Part shown: piece after piece, positions 1-37,001 of the stretch
Layout: each line of letters begins with the position of its first letter
How positions within the stretch are numbered: position 1 is the first letter of the stretch
Assembly: GCA_009731375.1 (NCBI GenBank)
Contig: BJOX01000338.1
Coordinates: 133,315-170,315 of the forward strand
Reading direction: 5' to 3'
DNA length: 37,001 nucleotides
Origin: Paulinella micropora
Lineage: Eukaryota; Cercozoa; Imbricatea; Euglyphida
Translations under genes and position numbers: made by a program
Notes under the pieces: model-generated
Seen by the model: the letters and a program-made list of their open reading frames with translations, nothing else
Told to the model about the DNA's origin: nothing
Databases searched by the model: none

Positions 1-28265
<28,265 letters not shown>

Positions 28266-29608
28266 CTAGCAGCACAGTAATCAATCACCACCTGCGCCCG
28301 CTTCGCACAGCAATTATAATTATTCAAGTTTACTACGGTACTACCGACCAATTATATTGGCCCTTTTTCTTCTTTCCTTTTTTTTTTTTTTTTCTTTCTG
28401 TTTGGGTTGTTTATACTTTCTGTTTTAGCAGCTCTCTTACTTAATTTATTTGTTATAATATTAACAAATGACCCGTGACGTGACTATGCAACTCAAATAT
28501 TGAATATCACAGAGCTGTCGAGACCGGCGAAAACTATTAACATTAATTATATAATATATGGTAATTATTTAATAACAGCGGTCACGTTACCGGACCACGA
28601 GTGACCGTGCTCGCCCCTTTGCCGCAAAGGTTGTAATATTAATCATTCAGTATTATTAATATTACTGAATAACGTTGGGTCAAGGTAAGAGTAGAGGCAG
28701 GTTTGAAGGCAAGTTCAAGTAAGGCTTTCAAAGGCAGCTTTGTGCCACTTAGGAGTTGAAGTTGAAGGCTGGTTTTTGATGTGGTTGCGAGCGTGGCCCC
28801 CGGGTTGGTTGAAGGGGAAGGAAAGATTGGAAGGCCAAACGTATTTTATGCTTAAATTATTTTATTTTTAACTTCAACTCAAAATAGTTATTTAATAACA
28901 GCTGAGGGGTTTACCAGACCACGAGGGACCGTGCTCACCCCTTTGCAAAGGTTAAATTGCTGAGTACATTGAGACATCATTCTCTTCTTTTGAGGATTGT
29001 GTTTGGTTGTATTACAGCGTGACTTTTTCTACGAGCTCAGGCTATCACTGGGGGCATTCAATGCCGGATATACAGGGGGCCCTTAAACAGGCTTGATTCA
29101 ACTTGCATTAATTTAAATTCAGGTTTTTGAATTTCATGCGTCCGGTTGACTGACTCCGACTCGGACCCCATCGTAGTAACACGACAGTCTTTGATTATCC
29201 TCTGCTGTAATTTACAGCCTCCGCCTCTGAATCTCAGCGTTATGATCAGTCATATATGTGTACATATGTATATAGTTTTCGGCGATCCGAGTTATTTATA
29301 ACGTGACATGGAATGATGATTTAATGGCCGATTGTCGGACTGTGCGGGTTATTTCAAATGGTGAGTTTCTCGGATTCTGAACTATTGTATATTGATAGTT
29401 TGAATCCCGCGCTCAGTCCGATGCTGATTTTTGACTTACTAGCATGAATCACTAGGCTACGGTAACTGCGGCGCCGACTGTATGAAAATCGTTAGTAATA
29501 CTACTGGTAAATAAATGTTACACAAATGAGATATTCCAGAACTCAGGTCAGCCTTTGAGAAAAGACGAAATGGCAGTTACCCTTCATTTGATGTGAGGGG
29601 GGCGGGGG

Positions 29609-29658
<50 letters not shown>

Positions 29659-29975
29659 GCGGCCGGGNNNNNNNNNNGTGCGGCTTACTTTGAGTTCGAT
29701 GGTCCATGACGTCGCAACGCTCGGATTTGTGGGTAGTCTTTTCACGAGAGAAGGCAGTGGAGATCAAGAGGCTGATGGCAAGAACCAAGCTCGACAAACC
29801 GGACGCACCATGAACCTGCATGAGCTCTTGGCTCTATCTTGGGTCTATTTTGGATACATGACCAACACGGTGCCTTTCGCTTCGACATAATACGCTACAC
29901 TGGACCTCCAAACAAGTGCCGACAAGGGCGTCCAACAAGCTGTTTCAGCCAATCGGGTGTGATAGATAGACATGA
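28266..29975. other. Convergent intergenic region
   Basis: AT-rich sequence after the gene 1 stop. It holds a poly-T run (28379-28394), a short palindrome CCAATTATATTGG (near 28348), and a diverged direct duplication (28562-28636 and 28879-28950, sharing TTATTTAATAACAGC, GGACCACGAG/AGACCACGAG and CCCCTTTG). An AATAAA near 29510 is too far downstream to assign to gene 1. The long G tract (about 29606-29656), a CCGCGGCCGGG stretch and ten N (29668-29677) follow. The small open frames at 29678-29890 (+) and 29543-29821 (-) have no support as genes. The 3' UTRs of both genes must lie here, but no clear polyadenylation signal can be assigned. Confidence 0.7.
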
Positions 29976-30185
29976 TTAACCCTGCAGATCTCGTAGCCAT
30001 TCTTGTCCCTCCACACCCTGTCCGAGAAGGCCAGAAGCCTCTTGCATGCCCGGCGCGACCCCAGGCATGGGCTGTGCGGCTGCAGGCGCCTGTACTTGGC
30101 TTTGTAACTTGTCCAGTCTGCGCTTGGCCTCAACGTGGCCCTTGACCGCGGCACGCTCGAACCAGAGCAAGGCGCGACTGAGGTC
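29976..30185 (-). CDS. Gene 2 last exon: end of Sel1 repeat 4, half repeat, C-terminal tail
   Basis: It starts [17 protein letters not shown] after a TATCCCAG acceptor and continues [15 protein letters not shown]. It then runs through a Pro/Met/Gly-rich tail ([12 protein letters not shown]) to EWLRDLQG and TAA. The first 16 residues complete the fourth Sel1 repeat. The adjacent intron begins with a long C tract on the sense strand (G tract on +) and a 21-base gap at 30232-30252. Confidence 0.92.
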   Translation of the reverse strand, partial: DLSRALLWFERAAVKGHVEAKRRLDKLQSQVQAPAAAQPMPGVAPGMQEASGLLGQGVEGQEWLRDLQG

Positions 30186-30193
30186 CTGGGATA

Positions 30194-30226
<33 letters not shown>

Positions 30227-30272
30227 GGGGGNNNNNNNNNNNNNNNNNNNNNAGATAGATAGATAGATAGAT

Positions 30273-30314
<42 letters not shown>

Positions 30315-30327
30315 GTAGGTAGGTAGG

Positions 30328-30402
<75 letters not shown>

Positions 30403-30456
30403 GTAGGTAGGTAGGTAGGTAGGTAGGTAGGTAGGTAGATAGATAGATAGATAGAT

Positions 30457-30516
<60 letters not shown>

Positions 30517-30637
30517 GTAGATAGATAGGTAGACAGGTCGACCTGGTCCACCCCTTTTCCGCGCTGGTAGCACACGCCCAGATCAAACTGCGCCGAGACG
30601 TGACCCGCCTATTACATATGTATGTATGTATATATGT

Positions 30638-30701
<64 letters not shown>

Positions 30702-30718
30702 GTGCGTGTGTGTGTGTG

Positions 30719-30769
<51 letters not shown>

Positions 30770-31278
30770 TGTGTGTGTGCATGTGTGTATGTATGTATGT
30801 ATGTATGTATGTGATGTATGTATGTGTATGTACGTATGTACGTATGTATGTATGCACGTATGTGTATGTATGTATGTATGTATGTATGTATGTATGTATG
30901 TATGTGTATGTATGTATGTACGTATGTATGTATGCACGTATGTGTATGTATGTATGTATGTATGTATGTATGTATGTATGCATGTACGTATGTATGAATG
31001 GTACGTATGTATGCATGTGTGTATGTACGTATGCATGTACGTACGTATGTATGCATGTGTGTATGTATGTATGTATGTATGTATGTATGTATGTGTGTAT
31101 GTATGTATGTATGTATGTATGTATGTATGCTATGTCTGTCTACCTTGGCAGCCCTGCTCCACCACTCCACCGCTTTCAATTCATTCTTCTACACGAGTAG
31201 TTAGATAGATATGTTGTGTTTGCTCTATCAGCGCTGCATATCCTAAGACATATGCATCTATTCCACGATAGATAGATG

Positions 31279-31341
<63 letters not shown>

Positions 31342-31358
31342 GGATGGATGGATGGATG

Positions 31359-31433
<75 letters not shown>

Positions 31434-31842
31434 GGATAGATAGATAGATAGACACCTGGAGTGCAGCGCCGGGCCCGTGATCCACGCTGTAGCACAAACC
31501 TATATCATACCACATGCATGTGTGTGAATGTATATATACATATATATAATATATATATATATACATATATATATGTGTGTGTGTATGAAAGTAGTATGTA
31601 GTATGTTGTTGCTGTTGCTGTTCGCTGTTGTCGTCACTTTTCCTCGTGTAAAGGAAGTAATGTGGTCGTTATCGTTGTTGTTGTCGTCGTCATCGTCGTC
31701 ATCATCGTCATTGTCAAAACTTTTCTAGGAAATGTTGTACCCAGGAAGTACTGTGCGTGAGAGTCTCCTAGCTCGGCGGCCCGGCTCCACCTACATGCCA
31801 CATAGATAGATAGATAGGTAGGTAGGTAGGTAGGTAGGTAGG

Positions 31843-31899
<57 letters not shown>

Positions 31900-32090
31900 G
31901 GATAGGTACATAGATACACAGATACATACATACATACATACATACATACATACCACTTGACCGCGCGCGTCAGGTTCTTTTCCACCTACATATGCATACA
32001 TACATACATACATACATACATACAGACATACATACATACATACATACATACATACATACATACATACATGCATGCATGCATGCATGCATG

Positions 32091-32122
<32 letters not shown>

Positions 32123-32743
32123 GATACATACATACATACATACATACATACATACATACATAACATAACATACATACATACATACACACATACATACATG
32201 CATACCCCTTCTCCGTTCTTGTAGCACAGCCCCAGATCGCACTGCGCCACAGGCAACCCTGCACAGCAGATACAAGATAGATGTCTTACAGCAGATACAA
32301 GATAGATGTCTTACAGCAGATACAAGATAGATCTCCAACAGCAGATGCAAGATAGATCTCTTACAGCAGATACAAGATAGATCTCCAACAGCAGATACAA
32401 GATAGATCACCAACAGCAGATACAAGATAGATCTCCAACAGGAGATAGATAGAGATGTTACAGCAGATACAAGATAGATCTCCAACAGCAGATACAAGAT
32501 AGATCTCCAACAGCAGATACAAGATAGATCTCCAACAGGAGATAGATAGAGATGTTACAGCAGATAGATAGATATCTTACAGCAGATAGATAGATATCTT
32601 ACAGCAGATAGATAGATATCGTACAACAGATAGATAGACATGTCACAGCAGATAGATAGAGATGTTTGGCCTATCAGCGCTGCATACCCCGAGACATAGG
32701 CATCTATTCCACCCCGTCACGAGGGTGACTGGGCAGCGTCCAT

Positions 32744-32821
<78 letters not shown>

Positions 32822-32854
32822 GTGGGTAGGTGGGTAGGTAGGTAGGTAGGTAGG

Positions 32855-32921
<67 letters not shown>

Positions 32922-32958
32922 CTGACCTTGCTGCGCGGCGGTCTGATACCAACGCACC

Positions 32959-33011
<53 letters not shown>

Positions 33012-33344
33012 GGATAGATGGATAGATAGATAGATAGATAGAGATAGATAGATAGAAAGATAGATAGATAGATAGGTAGATAGATAGATAGATATATAGA
33101 TAGATAGATTTGTTTAATCTATGGGTGTGGCATAGCTTTAAGCCATAAGCCTCCAATACTACCCCCGGCAGGAACTCTCAGCGCTTCACCAGCTGCACAC
33201 CAACCATCCGCTCGGGTTGTTGCCCGTGCCCAGTTCAAGCCGAAAGGTAGCCGAGCCCTTGAACTGTACAGAACAACAACTAAAAAACACGGGGTTTGGT
33301 TTAGGCCGGAGCACTGAGCAGCTGGCCCCTTACATCCCCCCGGG

Positions 33345-33414
<70 letters not shown>

Positions 33415-34296
33415 CAGATAGATAGATAGGTAGATAGATAGGTAGGTAGACAGACAGACAGACGGACCGCCATGGCCAGGTCGCGGTCTACGCCTCTCCC
33501 TTTGGCGTAGCATCGCCCTACACACCGCCATGCTTCACACTTCACACCACAAAAGTGGACGGCTTTTTCCCGTGAAAGCTCGGGGAAAATTCTGTGATAG
33601 CGAGGAGAGAGGGGGGGAGTGAGGCTGGACCGAGTTCGCGCGCCGCGGCCGCGTCGCCTAGATACATACGTACATACATATACATACATACATACATGCA
33701 TACATACATACACATACACACATACACACATAATACATGAATACATACATAGATACATACATACATACATAGATACATACATATATACATACATACATAC
33801 ATACATACATACATACACACATACACGCATACACATACAAACATACATACATACATACATATATGCATATACATGCATATACATGCATACATACATGCAT
33901 ACATACATGCATACATACATACATACATACGTACGTACGTTACGTACGTTACGTACGTACCGTTACGTACGTACCCGTTACGTACGTACGTACGTACATA
34001 CATACATACATACATACATACATACATGCATGCATGCATACATACATACATACATACATACATACATACATACATACATACATTACATACATACATACAT
34101 TACATACATACATACAAACAAACATACATACAAACAAACATACATACATACATACATACATAACATACATAACATACATACATACAAAACATACAAAACA
34201 TGCATGCATGCATGCATGCATACATTACATACATTACATACATTATATACATTATATACATTACATACATTACATACATTACATACATTACATATA

Positions 34297-34327
<31 letters not shown>

Positions 34328-34329
34328 AA

Positions 34330-34363
<34 letters not shown>

Positions 34364-34563
34364 CGTACATACATAAATACATACATAAATACGTACATAA
34401 ATACATACCTGCATGCATACATATATGCATGCATACATACATACATGCATAGATACATAGATAGCGGCACACAGATGTGTGACCCTGCTCGGCGCGCGGG
34501 TAGAGCCAGTCCACGTCCTTGTCCTTGTTCATGGCCACAGCCTGAGATAAGATAGATAGACAA

Positions 34564-34605
<42 letters not shown>

Positions 34606-34606
34606 G

Positions 34607-34662
<56 letters not shown>

Positions 34663-34700
34663 TCCTTGTTCACGGCCACTGCACAGCCACACCAGAAGAT

Positions 34701-34757
<57 letters not shown>

Positions 34758-34760
34758 ATG

Positions 34761-34791
<31 letters not shown>

Positions 34792-34957
34792 ATTTTTTCT
34801 ATATATAAATATACATATATATATATATATACATACATATATATATACACACATATATATATACACATATATATATATGTATATATATATCACTAGAGTT
34901 ATCAATTATCGATCTATCTAGCAACCAAAAAGATATATATATATATATCTATATATA

Positions 34958-34997
<40 letters not shown>

Positions 34998-35117
34998 GGA
35001 CCACGCGCAGGAGGCGTTCGCTCTTGCGCAGGCTCTGTTCCAACTGGCCTTTGTTGTAGCTGGACACACAACACACATTGATAGATCGATTGATTGATTG
35101 CTTGATTGCTTGATTGC

Positions 35118-35152
<35 letters not shown>

Positions 35153-35452
35153 GTTGGTTGGTTGGTTGGTTGATTGATTGATTATTGATTGATTGATTGA
35201 AAGCAGAGAGGCAAAGAAGCAGAGCGTTATGTCATGTGGAAGCAGAGAGGACATAGAGAGAGAGAGAGGCCGAGGAGCAGAGTGTTCCGTCACGCCGAGC
35301 CAGAGCGAGAAGAGGGAAGGCAGAAAGGAGAAGAGAGACAGGAGAAAGGCCAAGAAGAAGAGTGTCACGTCATGGCGAGAGGGAGCGAGAGGCCATGGCG
35401 AGGCGGAGCGAGAGGTCGGCCAGCGCGGCCAAGCAGAGTGTGTTAGGTCATG

Positions 35453-35488
<36 letters not shown>

Positions 35489-35985
35489 GGGGGGGGGGGG
35501 GGGGGGAGAGGGAAAGGGGAAAAGGGGGGGGGGGGGNNNNNNNNNNNNNGGGGGGGGGGGGGGGGGAGGAAGCAGAGCGAAAGGGAAAGAGAGACGGAGA
35601 GAGGAACAAGGTGACAGGAGAAGAGAGGGAGGAGGGTGTTACGTCATGCCGAGGCAGAGCGAGAGGTCTGCCACCGCGGCCTCCAGCTCCTCCACCTCAC
35701 CACAACCACAACAACAACAACAACAACAACAACGCACCTGCTTGCCCCTCGCTCACTCTTGATTCTTGATGGCCCTTCTCTTCACTCTTGTTCACTCCTG
35801 CTTTTCTCTTCTCTCATTCTTGCTTGCCCTTCTCTCACTGTTGCTTTATTTTATCTCGCTCTCGATCTTACTCTTGCTTTTTTTCTTCTCTCGCTCTTCC
35901 TTTTTCTCTTCACTCAACCTTGCTTTCTCTTCGCTCAATCTTCTTTTCTCTTCTCTCACTATTGCTTTTTTGAGTGTCTCATTCG

Positions 35986-36023
<38 letters not shown>

Positions 36024-36166
36024 CTTCTCTCTCTACATACATACATACATACGTACATACATACATACATACATACACACGCACGTACTTTGCGCTTGAG
36101 AGTGTTTGATTTTCCAGGCGCACGGCGGAGAGGTAAACACAAAAACAAAAACAAACACAAACACAA

Positions 36167-36197
<31 letters not shown>

Positions 36198-36237
36198 GAC
36201 ACATACCGCACACACACACACACACACACACATACCG

Positions 36238-36269
<32 letters not shown>

Positions 36270-36530
36270 CACACACATACACACACACACACACACATAC
36301 ATACATACATACATACATACATACATGCACCCATCATGCACACGCACATACTTTGCGCTTGAGTGTTTGGTTTTTCAGGCAGACGGCGGAGGGTAAACAA
36401 AGACACTCACACACACACACACACTCACACACACACACACACACACACGCACGCACGCACGCACGTACTTTCCGCTTGAGTGTTTGGTTTTCCAGGCAGA
36501 CGGCGGAGGGTAAACAAAGACACTCACTCA

Positions 36531-36573
<43 letters not shown>

Positions 36574-36651
36574 GCACGCACGCACGTACTTTCCGCTTGA
36601 GTGTTTGGTTTTCCAGGCAGACGGCGGAGGGTAAACAAAGACACTCACTCA

Positions 36652-36694
<43 letters not shown>

Positions 36695-36772
36695 GCACGC
36701 ACGCACGTACTTTCCGCTTGAGTGTTTGGTTTTCCAGGCAGACGGCGGAGGGTAAACAAAGACACTCACTCA

Positions 36773-36815
<43 letters not shown>

Positions 36816-36891
36816 GCACGCACGCACGTACTTTCCGCTTGAGTGTTTGGTTTTCCAGGCAGACGGCGGACAGGTGCGTCCCGATCAGATC
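29976..36891 (-). CDS. Gene 2: Sel1-like repeat protein (5'-partial, 13 exons)
   Basis: Thirteen exons on the minus strand total 840 nt, which is 280 codons including the TAA at 29976-29978, with all phases consistent. Residues 1-79 are helical and charged. Residues 80-226 form four Sel1-like repeats of about 36 residues (pattern LG-x-CY-x2-G-x-GV...A-x2-W-x-x2-AA-x2-G) and a half repeat follows to 237. The final 40 residues are Pro/Gln/Gly-rich. Sel1 repeats are TPR-like helical scaffolds used in protein-protein contact, for example in ER-associated degradation adaptors and kinase regulators. No membrane segment or signal is visible. Each repeat is split by two or three introns, so most exons encode only 10-24 residues. 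The gene is convergent with gene 1, whose stop lies 1.7 kb away. The 5' end is beyond 37001. Confidence 0.9.
30186..31143 (-). repeat. Gene 2 introns 11-12: G tract, gap, (GATA)n/(GGTA)n, (TA)n, (GT)n, (TATG)n
   Basis: On the + strand: a G tract at 30195-30231 and N at 30232-30252, (GATA)n with (GGTA)n blocks at 30253-30530, then in the next intron (TA)n (30640-30675), (GT)n (30676-30790) and (TATG)n with CGTA variants (30785-31135). On the sense strand of gene 2 these read (ATCT)n, (CA)n and (CATA)n. Confidence 0.93.
30543..33539 (-). CDS. Gene 2 exons 5-12: Sel1-like repeats 1-4
   Basis: Exons in transcription order: 33468-33539, 32927-32957, 32206-32258, 31954-31985, 31741-31790, 31456-31499, 31144-31188, 30543-30608. 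Repeat 1 reads [29 protein letters not shown]. Repeat 2 reads [34 protein letters not shown]. Repeat 3 reads [35 protein letters not shown], with a four-residue longer loop. Repeat 4 reads [19 protein letters not shown] and continues in the last exon. The Gly, Tyr, Trp and Ala-Ala positions of the family are kept throughout. The acceptor of exon 5 (AAG at 33540-33542 on the minus strand) is weak, so its first two residues are uncertain. Confidence 0.92.
31189..31740 (-). repeat. Gene 2 introns 9-10: short repeated block, (GATA)n, (TA)n
   Basis: A block of about 50 bp at 31209-31265 (TATCAGCGCTGCATA core) also occurs at 32661-32712 in another intron of the same gene. (GATA)n fills 31267-31450. 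Intron 31500-31740 has (TA)n, then GTT/GTC trinucleotides. Confidence 0.85.
31791..32205 (-). repeat. Gene 2 introns 7-8: (GATA)n/(GGTA)n and (CATA)n
   Basis: Intron 31791-31953 is (GATA)n, (GGTA)n and (CATA)n on +; intron 31986-32205 is (CATA)n with a CATG run near 32066-32092. On the sense strand the latter reads (TATG)n, which contains GT in each unit. Confidence 0.93.
32259..32660 (-). repeat. 25-bp minisatellite next to an acceptor site
   Basis: About 10-14 copies of a unit near ACAGCAGATACAAGATAGATCTCCA on + (shown here only as its core AGCAGATACAAGATAGAT), with later copies shortened to AGCAGATAGATAGA. On the sense strand the unit is pyrimidine-rich (TATCTTGTATCTGCTGT), and its last member forms the tract and acceptor of gene 2 exon 7 (CTGTGCAG at 32259-32266). 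Confidence 0.85.
32661..33467 (-). repeat. Gene 2 introns 5-6, remainder: repeated block, (GAAA)n, (GATA)n
   Basis: The block 32661-32712 is shared with 31209-31265. (GAAA)n occupies 32746-32785, (GATA)n with (GGTA)n 32786-32920, and (GATA)n 32960-33108 and 33345-33450. The diverged inverted element at 33109-33300 sits between the last two. Confidence 0.9.
33109..33300 (-). mobile_element. Diverged, inverted, truncated copy of the 450-bp element
   Basis: Read on the minus strand it matches the last 170 or so bases of the elements at 22348 and 27627: AGTTCAAGGGCTCGGCTACC, CTTTCGGCTTGAACTGGGCA, GGTTGGTGTGCAGCT, GGGGGTAGTAT and CCATAGATTAAACA are kept. The AGTTCAA/TTGAACT stem is intact (33232-33238 with 33259-33265), whereas the neighbouring 11-bp stem is altered. 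It is sense-oriented with respect to gene 2. Confidence 0.8.
33540..34472 (-). repeat. Gene 2 intron 4: about 120 bp unique sequence, then (CATA)n and (TACG)n
   Basis: 33540-33660 is non-repetitive and open in more than one frame. A stretch reading [11 protein letters not shown] (minus strand) resembles a Sel1 fragment but cannot be joined in phase. 33660-34460 is (CATA)n with TACG-rich palindromic units near 33928-33996 and CATTACATA variants near 34220-34300. Confidence 0.8.
34473..36891 (-). CDS. Gene 2 exons 1-4 in window: helical N-terminal part and first half Sel1 unit
   Basis: Exons: 36832-36891, 35643-35695, 35005-35059, 34473-34541. They read [13 protein letters not shown], then [18 protein letters not shown], then [18 protein letters not shown], then [21 protein letters not shown]. 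All join in frame: the ACG split at AC|C gives Thr, and the other junctions are phase 0. Heptad-like Leu spacing suggests a coiled coil or TPR-like helices leading into the Sel1 array. The first exon is the right-most member of a 121-bp tandem array and is distinguished by its own CAG acceptor at 36892-36894 and an open frame. The acceptor of the second exon (GAG) is non-ideal. Confidence 0.7.
34542..35004 (-). repeat. Gene 2 intron 3: (GATA)n, exon 4 edge copy, (TA)n, (GA)n
   Basis: (GATA)n occupies 34550-34660. 34663-34690 is a diverged copy of the start of gene 2 exon 4 (CCTTGTTCACGGCCACTGCAC against CCTTGTTCATGGCCACAGC, shown in part). (TA)n-rich sequence with (GT)n fills 34700-34960, and (GA)n 34962-34995, which is (CT)n on the sense strand. 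Confidence 0.88.
35060..35642 (-). repeat. Gene 2 intron 2: (GATT)n, exon 2 edge copies, G tracts and gap
   Basis: (GATT)n/(GGTT)n fills 35083-35200. Copies of the donor edge of gene 2 exon 2 occur near 35222-35245, 35274-35306, 35357-35390 and 35390-35452 (shared TCATG or TCACG plus GGCGAG/GCCGAG and AGAGCGAGAG). G tracts flank 13 N at 35537-35549. Confidence 0.8.
35696..36831 (-). repeat. Gene 2 intron 1: (AAC)n, pyrimidine-rich block, (CA)n and a 121-bp tandem array of exon 1 copies
   Basis: (AAC)n lies at 35706-35732. A CT/TTC-rich block fills 35750-36020 on +. Copies of gene 2 exon 1 with its GTACGTGC-type donor lie at about 36084-36133, 36350-36392, 36465-36512, 36586-36633 and 36707-36754, before the real exon at 36832-36891. 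The last four starts (36465, 36586, 36707, 36828) are exactly 121 bp apart. Copies lack the CAG acceptor and run into GGTAAACAAAGACACTC instead. Confidence 0.87.
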
Positions 36892-36896
36892 CTGTG

Positions 36897-36935
<39 letters not shown>

Positions 36936-37001
36936 GGATTCGTGCTCAGAGTAAGAAATACTGATCAGACTTTGAAATGTTCAACGCATTTAACGGTTAC
37001 A
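36892..37001 (-). other. Intron upstream of gene 2 exon 1: (CA)n and unique sequence
   Basis: (CA)n occupies 36899-36933 on + and about 65 unique bases run to the window edge. Nothing is recognised; earlier exons of gene 2 must lie beyond 37001. Confidence 0.7.

Noticed and set aside
29543-29890. Small genes on either strand in the intergenic region
   Set aside because: Frames of 70-92 codons cross a gap and a G tract, show no domain and have codon use unlike the exons.
32643-32740. An extra gene 2 exon (minus strand) reading CLCLGVC-type sequence
   Set aside because: Exons 32927-32957 and 32206-32258 join directly in phase to give a perfect Sel1 repeat; adding this block breaks the frame or introduces a stop.
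36465-36891. CRISPR-like array (regular 121-bp direct repeats)
   Set aside because: The spacing is (CA)n microsatellite, not unique spacers. The repeat is an exon edge with a splice donor, and the context is eukaryotic.

Overview
The window is nuclear DNA of an unidentified eukaryote, most likely a protist or other single-celled lineage. Two intron-rich genes converge on each other. Short GC-rich exons sit in introns made almost entirely of microsatellites, mainly (ATCT)n, with (CATA)n, (CT)n, (CA)n, (TA)n, (ATT)n and pentamers. Species cannot be fixed from the sequence. About three quarters of acceptors read AG|G, donors beyond GT are weakly conserved, and two introns appear to be GC-AG. Some alveolates have these traits, but they are not diagnostic. 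The many long YLSI, MYVC, HTYI, poly-Asn and poly-Leu reading frames are translated microsatellites, not genes.

Gene 1 (+ strand, from before base 1 to 28265): I reconstructed 43 exons by hand. All exon phases agree and give one open frame of about 3,130 residues ending at TAG 28263-28265. In order it encodes about 16 cysteine-rich ephrin-receptor-like (GCC2/GCC3-type) modules with three EGF-like domains (371-7489), a REJ-like region (7663-13923), a GPS-like motif (14280-14411), a linker (16391-16630), about seven membrane segments (17123-20912) and a long Ser/Glu-rich tail (21373-28265). This is the layout of a very large adhesion-receptor-like membrane protein. It resembles polycystin-1/REJ proteins in the REJ-GPS part but has no PLAT domain.

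Gene 2 (- strand, 36891 down to 29976, 5' end outside the window): 13 phase-consistent exons encode 279 residues. A helical N-terminal part is followed by four and a half Sel1-like repeats and a TAA stop. It probably encodes a soluble adaptor or scaffold protein.

Between the genes (28266-29975) lies AT-rich sequence with a diverged internal duplication, a long G tract and a gap. Introns also hold mobile-element material: three tandem copies of a tRNA-derived SINE with (ATT)n tails, a second element ending in (ATT)n, a 450-bp hairpin-rich element in two near-identical copies plus an inverted diverged copy, and other unique blocks that run into (ATCT)n.

The most unusual signal is architectural. 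Many exons have degenerate partial copies ('exon-edge echoes') of their 5' or 3' edge, with the neighbouring splice site, scattered through the adjoining introns. The (ATCT) motif also keeps the same orientation relative to transcription in both genes. It is free of AG and GT on the sense strand, so it is 'splice-silent'.
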